DNA of 64,000 nt from Candidatus Pacearchaeota archaeon (GTDB lineage: Archaea; Nanobdellota; Nanobdellia; UBA10117; JAFCGI01). Below are positions 1 to 9,537 of this stretch, piece by piece. The DNA lies in contig JAFCGI010000004.1 of NCBI GenBank assembly GCA_017608235.1, positions 1 through 64,000 on the forward strand, in the 5' to 3' direction. Within the stretch, counting starts at the first letter, position 1. Each line of letters begins with the position of its first letter. The notes beneath the pieces were generated by a model. It was not told where the DNA came from, did not search any database, and saw only the letters and a program-made list of their open reading frames with translations. A program made the position numbers and the translations under genes.

Positions 1-177
1 GTCCTTGTTTTTCTTCAAAGACAAGGTACTTCCAAATGTCACTTTATGATCCTGACTGCCTTATTATCAATAGACTGCGCTAATATTTAATAATTTCTAA
101 GAGGGTTTCTACAAGGCCATAAATATAGAAAGATTTATATATTATAATTTTACTATTGTATAGTAAAGAGGATTATC

Positions 178-921
178 ATGGCAGTAAACTTTGAATCACT
201 TGAAGATAGCATACAAGAAGTAATTATAGGATCATTTACTAAAAATTCTATAGATGAACAGATAGAAAAATATAAACATCTTTTACAAATAATGAAAAAT
301 CCTTTAGAAATAGCTAAAAGAAAGATAGAAGGTATTGCTATAGAAACTATTAAATCTCAATCAGAAACTGTTAAAGAAGACTTGTCAAAAACTCTTGATG
401 CTTATTTTAAAATTTATTCAATAGGAGAAAACATAGAAGAAAAATACTTTACTAGAGAAGAGCTAATTAAATCTTGCATGAACGATTTGTTAATAGGAAA
501 TCAACATGCAAGCATGATAAAACTCTTAGAAAAAAACATAATGGTTGGAGCTATGGATACACTCACTCCAAAAGCAAAACAAGAGTTAGGAGATTATTAT
601 ATTAAACAAGTAGCAGCACTTAAAGGCTGGAAATATACTTCTGAAGAAGAAGCTCAGGAAGCAGATACAGAAGTGCAAAATATAATTGAAGCTATGAATA
701 ATTCATTCAGTATAAATCCAGGACAGCTAGCTCAATTATATCCTCAAGAACTTGGACAGCAACCATCAAATCAGCCAGTTCAATTAAATCCTCAAGAACT
801 TGGACAGCAACCATCAAATCAGCCAGTTCAATTAAATCCTCAAGAACTTGAACATACAGAATCTGAATTAGGAAATATACAAACTAATCTTGATATTTAT
901 GGAATGGAAATGGAAGAATAA
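178..921 (+). CDS. hypothetical protein with C-terminal 16-aa tandem repeat (PQELGQQPSNQPVQLN)
   Basis: ORF track; archaeal promoter-like AT-rich sequence upstream; perfect 48-bp DNA repeat inside. Confidence 0.7.
   Translation: MAVNFESLEDSIQEVIIGSFTKNSIDEQIEKYKHLLQIMKNPLEIAKRKIEGIAIETIKSQSETVKEDLSKTLDAYFKIYSIGENIEEKYFTREELIKSCMNDLLIGNQHASMIKLLEKNIMVGAMDTLTPKAKQELGDYYIKQVAALKGWKYTSEEEAQEADTEVQNIIEAMNNSFSINPGQLAQLYPQELGQQPSNQPVQLNPQELGQQPSNQPVQLNPQELEHTESELGNIQTNLDIYGMEMEE
742..837. repeat. two perfect 48-bp tandem repeat units plus partial flanking units
   Basis: cctcaagaacttggacagcaaccatcaaatcagccagttcaattaaat occurs twice in tandem. Confidence 0.95.
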
Positions 922-927
922 AAATAA

Positions 928-1773
928 TTAATGTTTTTTAGATAATTCTTTTCTTTCGTTTATGAACTTACGCATTCTTTCAACAAACTCTTCTGCCATT
1001 TTTTCATATCGTTCATAAGTATCTCCAGAATATTCTTCTACTTCTCTATGTAAGATTTTCTTAGAAACCTCATAAAGATCTTGCATTATGTCATCATATT
1101 TAGCTTCTATATAACCTGGTTTTACTAACTTTTCATTTATCATTTCAGCCACATGTTTTGGACTTGGTGGAATTTCACCTACAACCATTAATGCAGCATG
1201 TGCAGCATCTATTGCAGCCCAATATAAATCTACTATAGCCATCAAGACATGAGTTTTAGCTTTTTTAATGCTGGCAGGAGCTAGTGAATAATAAGTCCAT
1301 ATAGCTTCAGCAGTAGGCCTTATTCTGCCCCTTCTAAGCAAAATCTGCATTGGATCAAAAAAACCTATGTCAATTAAAGCTAATCCATCTCTTAAAATAT
1401 TAATTGCAATTGGATCTCCAGCTCTTAAATACTCCCAAAATGAAGACCATTGCATTGTTTGAACATGCAGTCTTTGAGGATTCTTAGGAATTGTATCTTG
1501 TACAGCCTTAGCTATGATTATTCTATAAGTTTCAATTATCTCTCTGTTTAGTTGAGTATGTACATCATCTACTATAATTAGAATATCAATATCTTTTGCA
1601 AGTTCTTTTTCTTTAGTTCTTACAGAAGATCCAAAAACCACCAAACTAACTATAAAAGGCCCAAGTTCTTTATAAACTTTTTTTGCAAATTTCCTAACAA
1701 TTTCACTATCGGTCTTAGAAACCTTTACTTTTAGTTCTTCTTCTTTTTCACGCTTTTTTATCTTTGCTCTCAT
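928..1773 (-). CDS. nucleotidyltransferase-domain (MNT-type) protein with C-terminal helical, HEPN-like region
   Basis: FIVSLVVFGSSVRTKEKELAKDIDILIIVDD = GS-x-(n)-DxD nucleotidyltransferase core. Confidence 0.75.
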   Translation of the reverse strand: MRAKIKKREKEEELKVKVSKTDSEIVRKFAKKVYKELGPFIVSLVVFGSSVRTKEKELAKDIDILIIVDDVHTQLNREIIETYRIIIAKAVQDTIPKNPQRLHVQTMQWSSFWEYLRAGDPIAINILRDGLALIDIGFFDPMQILLRRGRIRPTAEAIWTYYSLAPASIKKAKTHVLMAIVDLYWAAIDAAHAALMVVGEIPPSPKHVAEMINEKLVKPGYIEAKYDDIMQDLYEVSKKILHREVEEYSGDTYERYEKMAEEFVERMRKFINERKELSKKH

Positions 1774-1813
1774 TGTTAAAAAACAAGATTCGTTATTATA
1801 TATATTTAGTTCA

Positions 1814-3613
1814 CTATTCTAAAGGTACGCCACTCCAAAGAGTCCAAGTCTCTGGATTTGGAGCATAATCTCCAACAACATATCCTGGTGAATATGTATG
1901 CCCTGCATGAGCCCATTGCATATCAGTCCAAGTCTCAGTTGCACCATCTATTCTATAAATAGGACTTTGTAGTGCTCTCCAAGCACCAAGCATTGCCTGA
2001 ACGTCTTGGTGTGCTGGTTCTACTATAACAGGACCCTCATAACCAGCCTTTCTCATATTCTTTAAGAAATCACCAATTGGAACATCTCCTTCTCCAGGAG
2101 TAAGATGTTCATCATAATAACCAAAATTATCAGATACATGAACATGACCAATAATACCTTCTTTGTTTAACTCATCTACTTTTTTCATAAGCCATTTTTC
2201 AAATTCTTCTGGCTTTCCCTTAAAGAATTTCTTCCAGGTAAATGCATGGCCCACATCAAATGTAGCTTTAATATGATCTGCTGCAATCTTATCTGCCTGG
2301 GATCTAGACATATGTCTATTTTCAACCAACATATCAGACATGGCTTCCCTTGACTTAGAAATTATTTTTTTAAGTTCATCAGGATGAGATCCAAAACCCT
2401 GCTCAGGAAAAAGATTTTCTGGAGCAACAAATAATGGTTTTTTTAATTTTTTAGATTTTGTAACTTCAAATGCATGCATAGCAGCTCTAGCTACTCCCCT
2501 ACTAGCTCTACTTAATCCAACATCTTCTATAGGTTTCATCCTACTTATACTCTCATCAATTTCTTTAACATTTTTACTTGCAGAAAGAGAATATTCCTGC
2601 ATAAATCTAATGTTTCGTTCATTATCTTCAAATTGTTTTTTATAAAATTCACTAGGACTACTAGCATCAGAAAATCTTCCTTTAGCAGCTCTAATAAGTC
2701 TTTCAGCTTCTGCTTTTTTTTGTGCTTCTGTAAGTCCTTTTTCAAGCTCTTTAGCTTTTAAGTACTCTTTTTTAATTTCATCAGCTTGAGCTATATGTGC
2801 TTTTGCATCTCCAGCCCATCTTAAAGCCATAGCATGAGCTTCATCTCTTTTAGCTCGATAATAATGTTCTATGAATGCTTTTTCAGGAATAAATTTTTCT
2901 CCATGCATTTTCGCTTTTTTCTTTTCCTCATCTATAATATCATCATATGTCCTTTTTCTAAGTTCAATAGTTCCATCCTCATTTAATTTAAAAGAAACAG
3001 GTTCACCAGTTTTTGGATCTCTTTTATCAGGAACAGGTTCAAAAAATTCTTGATCTTTTCCGATAGCAATTATCTGTCCTGTTTTTTCATCTGCAAGAAA
3101 TATTTGTGCTTTTTTCTCTTCCTCTGGATATGCTCTAAATCCTTCTTTTCCAAACTTCTCATGAATTGATCTTGGAAACTCTCCTGTATGTACAACAACA
3201 GGACCACCCTCTGCAGTATCTGCAGCAAAATCTATAGCTCTTTTTATTTCATTAACATTTTGTTGCTGAAGTTGAGGGTCAAATCCTCTCTCTGTCCTGC
3301 CAGACATATCTCCTACAGACACGCTAGCATGTACTGATAAGGGAACTTCATTAATTCTGGAAAGTTGCCTCATAGCCTCTCTTTCATCCTTACCAAACAT
3401 TTCTGGAGTAGTATTGCCACCCTTTAAGCTGCCTTTTCCTTTTCCTGTAAACCCTAATTCTACAACTCCAGCACCCTGAAATATTCTTGTTTTAAGAGCA
3501 TTAAGCTGTGATTCCATTGGTGGTGTACTTATACCAATATACTTAGGACTAATCTTCATAACTTTCTGTGCTTGTGGATCAAGTGCATGCCAATAACTTT
3601 GTTCAAACTGCAT
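1814..3613 (-). CDS. sugar-phosphate isomerase/AP endonuclease-like TIM-barrel protein with large helical insertion
   Basis: TFDVGHAFTWKKF, GHVHVSDNFGYYDEHLTPGEGDVPIGDFLKNMRKAGYEGPVIVEP motifs. Confidence 0.75.
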   Translation of the reverse strand: MQFEQSYWHALDPQAQKVMKISPKYIGISTPPMESQLNALKTRIFQGAGVVELGFTGKGKGSLKGGNTTPEMFGKDEREAMRQLSRINEVPLSVHASVSVGDMSGRTERGFDPQLQQQNVNEIKRAIDFAADTAEGGPVVVHTGEFPRSIHEKFGKEGFRAYPEEEKKAQIFLADEKTGQIIAIGKDQEFFEPVPDKRDPKTGEPVSFKLNEDGTIELRKRTYDDIIDEEKKKAKMHGEKFIPEKAFIEHYYRAKRDEAHAMALRWAGDAKAHIAQADEIKKEYLKAKELEKGLTEAQKKAEAERLIRAAKGRFSDASSPSEFYKKQFEDNERNIRFMQEYSLSASKNVKEIDESISRMKPIEDVGLSRASRGVARAAMHAFEVTKSKKLKKPLFVAPENLFPEQGFGSHPDELKKIISKSREAMSDMLVENRHMSRSQADKIAADHIKATFDVGHAFTWKKFFKGKPEEFEKWLMKKVDELNKEGIIGHVHVSDNFGYYDEHLTPGEGDVPIGDFLKNMRKAGYEGPVIVEPAHQDVQAMLGAWRALQSPIYRIDGATETWTDMQWAHAGHTYSPGYVVGDYAPNPETWTLWSGVPLE

Positions 3614-3716
3614 TTTACCTTATTTTTAAATATTCAAACTGCATTTTACTCCATATTTTAGATATAATTATTTAAAATTTTATTATTTAAAAGCATACTG
3701 CTTCTAAGATTAGCAA

Positions 3717-4331
3717 TTAATATGCAGAACCAGAATTTTTATCTTTATTATCATCACCTATAGGTCCAGCATTATAGTTCTTTATTTCTTCAAGAGATTT
3801 TTCTGCCTCACTCACATGATGAGTGCTTTCTCCTATAGTAGCTTTTGGTTGAGAATGCACAACATATTCTGGTTCTGGATTATTGTCAGGGTTTGCAATA
3901 TATTCTCCTAAGTCATTAACACTACTGACAACACTTTCTTGAGGTATTATATAATCTCTTTTTGAGTATGCTCCAGATGCCTGGCTATATTTAACTTCTT
4001 CATTCTTATTTTCAGCTTCCGAAGCTGGAATAGCTCTGGCAATTTCTTCTAACTTAGATTGGTCATCTTCAATAACCCTTGAAGTTTGTCTAGCAGTTGT
4101 AATAGTATTTTCAATATTATTTAATCTGGATCTTGTAAAACTCATTTCAGATATTTTGCTAGACGCCTTCATAAGTCGCTCTGCTTCAGCAGATCTAATA
4201 GCATTCTTAATAATTTTCTGAAGAGCTTTATCTTTAGTATCCCTTAGCAAACTAAGTAGTTTTGAAATTTTCTCAACCGGACTTAATTCTGCTAACTTTA
4301 TAATTTTCTTTTTTAACTCTTCAGCATCCAT
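3717..4331 (-). CDS. hypothetical protein
   Basis: ORF track, co-directional with neighbours. Confidence 0.6.
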   Translation of the reverse strand: MDAEELKKKIIKLAELSPVEKISKLLSLLRDTKDKALQKIIKNAIRSAEAERLMKASSKISEMSFTRSRLNNIENTITTARQTSRVIEDDQSKLEEIARAIPASEAENKNEEVKYSQASGAYSKRDYIIPQESVVSSVNDLGEYIANPDNNPEPEYVVHSQPKATIGESTHHVSEAEKSLEEIKNYNAGPIGDDNKDKNSGSAY

Positions 4332-4388
4332 AAGATTACAAAGAATAAAGAAGTTTTTAAGCTTTGCCTATTGCGATTTAATATACTT

Positions 4389-5738
4389 TTACCAACGAAC
4401 CATCTTGAATGCTGACTTAAATGTATCATAAAGAAGCCATAAATTATCTTTTGCTTTTTTCCCAGAAACATTTCTTTCTGCTTGCTCCTGCCACGCAGAT
4501 AATTCTGTTTTCTTTTTCTTACGTTTTTCTCTAAATCTTTTTACTGGTTTGAAAATCCTACTAATATCTTCCCGTATCTTAGATTTTTTCTTACCATTTT
4601 TTCCTTCTTTTTGTTCTTCATCTATTTCTTTAAGATATTCATAAAGCTCGTCCTTAAATGCATTCATAGATTCATCAATCTTAGCAAGAATTTCAAAATC
4701 TTCTAAGGTTTTCTTTTTCTTATATGCTTCTATCTCTTCATCATTCATAGCATATGATTTGAAGATTATCTCAGTTCTTCCCGTATGCCCTGCCCCTTTT
4801 TGGTATTCTTGGGTAAACACTAATTGTGGAGATGTTCTAAATATAAATTCTACTGTAATTACAGGATGAACATATTGCGGAGTTTCCCCGGGCCTAACTT
4901 CCTTTTCTTTTTTTGCAAGAAGTTCAAGCTGAATAATAGCTCCTTCTGCAGCAGTTATTATCTCTGGACGACCAGCAGTAGGCATCATTTGTAAAGCCTC
5001 TATATTCTTAAGATAAGGCTTAATCCAGGACATATACATTCTTATTTTATGAAAATGCGCAGCTAAGTAACTCTTCATAAATCTCTGTTTTGTTTTTATT
5101 TCCTCTTCTGTTGCATCTCTCCAGAGAATATATTGCTTAAGTTTTCTTCCGAGAACCTCTCTAACTTTACGATTAACCTTAATATCTCCCTTCATACTCT
5201 CAATAGCTTTGTCAACATCTTTACCAGATTTAGGAGTTATCTTAAAGAAAAGGTCTGGAAGGGTTATGAATCCTACTTGAGAAGATAATCCATATACTGA
5301 ACCAGGATTTTTAGCTCCACCCTCAACTCTATCTATCCAAAGAGCTTTTAGTGCAATCTCTGCACTCTCATCACCTTTTTTGGCATCTTCATAATATCTT
5401 AAACGCTCTTTTTGTATTCTAATATCTCTTAAGATTTTCCAAAGTTCCTGTAGAAGCGCACCAATACTCATAAGATATTGGTGTACTTTTTCCTGCTGCA
5501 TTCCTTTTCTAGACTCTATATTTCCCCAGAATGCAGATGCTTCAGAAGCAGTGTACCAGTCTTGAGTTTTATCTGGTGTATATTCTAAATCATTTTTTAG
5601 AAAATCAAGTATCCAAAAATAAAATCTTTCAACTCCTGCATTCCATTCCTCAAAAGTTAAACTATAAGTTTGATTTGGTTCAGGTATTTTTACTTCTTCT
5701 TTTTCCTTTGATTCTGTATCAGTTTCAGCAGGAGCCAT
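4389..5738 (-). CDS. hypothetical protein (449 aa, charged helical)
   Basis: long ORF, no recognised domain. Confidence 0.7.
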   Translation of the reverse strand: MAPAETDTESKEKEEVKIPEPNQTYSLTFEEWNAGVERFYFWILDFLKNDLEYTPDKTQDWYTASEASAFWGNIESRKGMQQEKVHQYLMSIGALLQELWKILRDIRIQKERLRYYEDAKKGDESAEIALKALWIDRVEGGAKNPGSVYGLSSQVGFITLPDLFFKITPKSGKDVDKAIESMKGDIKVNRKVREVLGRKLKQYILWRDATEEEIKTKQRFMKSYLAAHFHKIRMYMSWIKPYLKNIEALQMMPTAGRPEIITAAEGAIIQLELLAKKEKEVRPGETPQYVHPVITVEFIFRTSPQLVFTQEYQKGAGHTGRTEIIFKSYAMNDEEIEAYKKKKTLEDFEILAKIDESMNAFKDELYEYLKEIDEEQKEGKNGKKKSKIREDISRIFKPVKRFREKRKKKKTELSAWQEQAERNVSGKKAKDNLWLLYDTFKSAFKMVRW

Positions 5739-5811
5739 TCCAAAAACTATATATTATTTGATATTATAATAATTTTTGGTATTTATTATGATTCGCATAT
5801 GGTGACTAAAA

Positions 5812-6345
5812 ATGGCAAAAGTACTAATTATAATTGCTCAGGAAGGTTTTCAAGATCAGGAATTTGATATTCCTAGGCAAATACTAAAACAAGAAGGCTA
5901 TGAAATTAACATAGCATCTATAGAAAAGGGAAAATGTAGAGGATCTATGGGTATGGAAGTAGATGCAGAATATTCTGCAGATGATTTACTAGATAGTGTA
6001 GATAATTATTCTGCAATCATAATAGCAGGAGGACCTGGTGCAAAAAAACTAAGAGATACATATTCTATACTAGAACTAATAAGAAGATTTAATGAAAAAG
6101 AAAAAATTGTTTCAGCTATATGTTTTTCTCCAGCAGTTCTAGCAGAAGCAGGAGTACTAAAAGGAAAACAAGCCACAGTATGGTCTTCAGAAATAAATAA
6201 TGAATTAATAGAATTCATAAAAAGCAAAGGAGCAGAATATATAGACCAAGAAGTAGTAGTTGATGGAAATATAGTTACTGGAAATGGTCCTGCTGCTGCT
6301 CCAGACTTTGCTGATGAAATAATTAAATTATTAAAAAATAAATAA
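5812..6345 (+). CDS. DJ-1/PfpI family protein
   Basis: AGGPGAKKLRD ... VSAICFSPAVLAEAGVLKGKQATVW nucleophile-elbow Cys motif. Confidence 0.9.
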   Translation: MAKVLIIIAQEGFQDQEFDIPRQILKQEGYEINIASIEKGKCRGSMGMEVDAEYSADDLLDSVDNYSAIIIAGGPGAKKLRDTYSILELIRRFNEKEKIVSAICFSPAVLAEAGVLKGKQATVWSSEINNELIEFIKSKGAEYIDQEVVVDGNIVTGNGPAAAPDFADEIIKLLKNK

Positions 6346-6401
6346 GAAGTAAAAATAAGTTATTTAAAAATAAATAATTAAAAAATAAATAAGGAGTAAA
6401 A

Positions 6402-6773
6402 ATGGGTTTATTCGACAAATTAAAAAACATAGTAAAAAAAGATGATGACAACTTTGTTGATCTGAATAAAGAAATAGGAAAAACCGGATCTCCCGGACCT
6501 GCAGGACTACTAGATCAAGAACCAGAACCAACAAAATCACCAGAAACAGCAGGATTAGCTGGTCTTCCTGGAGCGCCTATAGAGCCAACGCCTGCTGCAG
6601 CAACACCTTCTAGCGAACTTGAAAAAGAACAAATAGAAATAATAAGAAAAGACATTGAAGTATTATCTAGTAAGATAGATGCACTAAGAGCAGAAATCGG
6701 AAATCTTGATCAGAGATTAGCAAACATAGAATCTAGTTTAAGAATGTCTGCTGAAAAGAAAGGTTATTATTAA
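6402..6773 (+). CDS. hypothetical protein, Pro/Gly-rich linker plus C-terminal coiled coil
   Basis: ORF with AAGGAG Shine-Dalgarno. Confidence 0.65.
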   Translation: MGLFDKLKNIVKKDDDNFVDLNKEIGKTGSPGPAGLLDQEPEPTKSPETAGLAGLPGAPIEPTPAAATPSSELEKEQIEIIRKDIEVLSSKIDALRAEIGNLDQRLANIESSLRMSAEKKGYY

Positions 6774-6786
6774 TTAAAATAAAAGC

Positions 6787-7620
6787 ATGCCAATCAGCGA
6801 CTCACTTAGAAATTTTCTTAATAAGTATTTCATTAATCCAATTTATTCTGAACCAGATCTTGGATATAATTTTATTAATACAATAACTTATGCAATTCTA
6901 GCCCTAGTAATACTCTATCTGATTTATATATATATTTTAAAACCCTCAAAAATCCAGATCAATTCAAAGTTTTTTTTATCTTTAACACCTTTTATCTTTC
7001 TAGGCTCATTAACTAGAGCACTAGTAGATCATAAATATATTAAATTAGGATTTTGGACTGTAGCACCAGGAATATATTTTTTAATGACTTTTCTATTTCT
7101 AACAACACTATTATTCTCTTTGCTTTTAGATAAATATACAAAAACAGAATACTGGCAACCTTCTTTTATAATTGGCTTTATAATAAATATTTTTATTATA
7201 GCCTTTTATGCTTCAGGCTTGGTATTTAGAAATCTTAATGGATTAGCAATGATTTTAGGATTATTCTTTGCTATCTTAGTTTCATTGTATTTTGTATTCA
7301 AAAAATTAAATTTGACTTGGGCTACCAAAAGATTAAGCATGATAGCAATCTCTTCGCATTTATTAGATGCTTCTGCAACATCAATATTCACAAGTTTTTT
7401 TGGAGGAGTAGAAAAACATCCATTGCCTAGACTCTTTATAGAATTTACAGGAACAGGATTTTCATTCCTTCCATTAAAATTATTAATCATAATTGCTACT
7501 GTGTATATTTTATATAAGGAAATAGAAGATAAAGAACTAAGGAATTATTTGTTAATAGCGGTAGCAATTTTAGGATTAGGAGAAGGATTAAGAGATATAC
7601 TAACTTTAATAATTTCTTAG
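6787..7620 (+). CDS. DUF63-like multi-pass membrane protein
   Basis: 7-8 hydrophobic segments; HLLDASAT motif. Confidence 0.7.
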   Translation: MPISDSLRNFLNKYFINPIYSEPDLGYNFINTITYAILALVILYLIYIYILKPSKIQINSKFFLSLTPFIFLGSLTRALVDHKYIKLGFWTVAPGIYFLMTFLFLTTLLFSLLLDKYTKTEYWQPSFIIGFIINIFIIAFYASGLVFRNLNGLAMILGLFFAILVSLYFVFKKLNLTWATKRLSMIAISSHLLDASATSIFTSFFGGVEKHPLPRLFIEFTGTGFSFLPLKLLIIIATVYILYKEIEDKELRNYLLIAVAILGLGEGLRDILTLIIS

Positions 7621-7623
7621 AAT

Positions 7624-7790
7624 TATTTATGTGCTAAGTGCTAATAAGAGATTGCTATAAGAATTCTTAACTAAATCATCTGCAATCTGATGGTCTAATC
7701 CTTTAAACTTAGCATTATTTTTTTCTAAAATATTTCATATCTTGTCTAAGTCAGAACATCTAGCTTTTATTTCTATATTTATATTGATTC
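7624..7790 (-). pseudogene. decayed CYTH-domain (class IV adenylate cyclase/ThTPase-like) gene remnant
   Basis: Minus-strand reading INIEIKARCSDLDKI*NILEKNNAKFKGLDHQ resembles CYTH N-termini; in-frame TGA, no start, scrambled distal part. Confidence 0.55.
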
Positions 7791-7799
7791 ATTTTAGAA

Positions 7800-8384
7800 T
7801 TATTTTTGAAGTTCTTTTATGGGTTTTTCCAAACATAGTTCGCACAAGAAAGAGTTTTTTTCAAAAACTAAGTTAGCAACACTACCACAATTTTCACATT
7901 TACCATAAGCAGTAGGCTCTTTTTGAATATCTCCCTTAAGCTTTGCCTGCTCTATAATTATATCAATAAGTTCTGGTGCATTTCTAAGAATATCTCTATT
8001 TGTAACTATTCCTATAACTTTATTACCATCCAGAATTGGAATCCTTGTTATATCATACTTAGACATTTTTCTTGCTAGTGAATTCATATCTTCATGCGCA
8101 CTACCAACAATTTTCAATGAAGATTCCATAATATCTTTAACTAACGTTTCAGATGGCTGTTTATCCATTGCAATAACTTTTCTCATGATATCTCTCTCAG
8201 TAATCATGCCTACTAGAACATCATTTTCAATAACAGGAAGCCCACCTATTCTATAGGTATTCATAAGTTTGCTTGCTTCCACAATAGTCATATCTGCAGA
8301 AGCACTAATAATGGGATTAGTCATAATATCTATAGCCCTAATTCCAGAGTTAACATCCATAACATCGCAAATATATTTTAACAC
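7800..8384 (-). CDS. tandem CBS-domain protein with C-terminal zinc ribbon
   Basis: two CBS repeats (GGLPVIENDVLVGMITERDIM; RIPILDGNKVIGIVTNRDIL) and CENCG...CELC. Confidence 0.9.
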   Translation of the reverse strand: MLKYICDVMDVNSGIRAIDIMTNPIISASADMTIVEASKLMNTYRIGGLPVIENDVLVGMITERDIMRKVIAMDKQPSETLVKDIMESSLKIVGSAHEDMNSLARKMSKYDITRIPILDGNKVIGIVTNRDILRNAPELIDIIIEQAKLKGDIQKEPTAYGKCENCGSVANLVFEKNSFLCELCLEKPIKELQK

Positions 8385-8486
8385 TTATATACTTTTCTTT
8401 GATATATAAGATAATAATTATTTTTGAATATCAGAATCTGAGAGATTTCAGCTAACTTTATAAATTTTATAGATATTAAAAAATAA

Positions 8487-9536
8487 ATGAATTATGATTG
8501 TTTAGTGTCCGCAATAATTACTGAAACAAAAGATATTAAAAAATATATAGAGCTTTTCAAACTTCTGAAAAAATTAGGAGATTCTGAACAAAATCATCCA
8601 GATTTTTATGAAAAAATAGAAAAAAACAACTTAGAAGACTATCTGAATATCCATGGGTTTGAAGTAAGCTATAAGCAATTAGACCTACAAAACATAATTA
8701 GAGTAAATAACAGATTTTTTAGAGATATGGATAAAACCAATAGCAAACACACCAATAACTTACATTGGAATTCTTACTTACTTCCTTTTTTAAAAAAGAG
8801 GCAAGCAATACAATTATTTTATGAAGATTTAACTAAAAGAAATAAAGAAGATATCAGTAAATTATTAAATCTTACATTAGATTTTAAAAGAGTTAATTTT
8901 CATTCAGAATTTGATATAGCGATACAGGCTTTATTTGATTTTTCTATGACCTTAATGGAAGAAAACTATTTTGAAGATAATCTAGGATTGAGAGATATTG
9001 ATAATTGGATGGATTATATGAGAAAGAAATTTGTTGCTGAAAATGGTGATAGAAAAAAATATGATAAAGAAGGTATATATGAATGGGTAACAGACAATAC
9101 TCTTCCATATACAATTGATGTTTCAATAGGACTTGATTGTGGTTTAGTATTAGACATAGATCATCTTAAATCTAGTTTCAGTAAGGCAGATGTAATCCAA
9201 TTTTCTGATGAACCTGAGCCAAGATCTATACTACAAGATACTCCAGAAAAATATATGCCTCAAGATTCAATATACACATCAAGATTAAGAAAACAATTAA
9301 CAGGTTTACATGTAAGCCATAATTCTCATCAACCAATCACTAATATTAATTCTATATATTTAAACATTTTTAGACATTTAATTAGCGGAACAACAATACA
9401 GCACATTGTATATGAAATTCATTACTCAAAACATAGATTTAATAATAACATAGAAAATTGGGCATACAGCATAGTAAGAAGCAAAGAATATATAGAAAAT
9501 AATTTGCTAAGCGATCTAGATCTTACCTTTAAGTAA
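8487..9536 (+). CDS. hypothetical protein (349 aa), directly upstream of HTH/ATP-cone/NrdD-like gene
   Basis: ORF track; adjacent to next ORF. Confidence 0.65.
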   Translation: MNYDCLVSAIITETKDIKKYIELFKLLKKLGDSEQNHPDFYEKIEKNNLEDYLNIHGFEVSYKQLDLQNIIRVNNRFFRDMDKTNSKHTNNLHWNSYLLPFLKKRQAIQLFYEDLTKRNKEDISKLLNLTLDFKRVNFHSEFDIAIQALFDFSMTLMEENYFEDNLGLRDIDNWMDYMRKKFVAENGDRKKYDKEGIYEWVTDNTLPYTIDVSIGLDCGLVLDIDHLKSSFSKADVIQFSDEPEPRSILQDTPEKYMPQDSIYTSRLRKQLTGLHVSHNSHQPITNINSIYLNIFRHLISGTTIQHIVYEIHYSKHRFNNNIENWAYSIVRSKEYIENNLLSDLDLTFK

Positions 9537-9537
9537 T

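Noticed and set aside
1-30. CCTTGT...ACAAGG hairpin at the left edge
   Set aside because: Short stem at the window border, context unknown; insufficient to call a terminator or RNA.
2545-2745. 66-aa minus ORF
   Set aside because: Alternative frame inside the 599-aa TIM-barrel gene.
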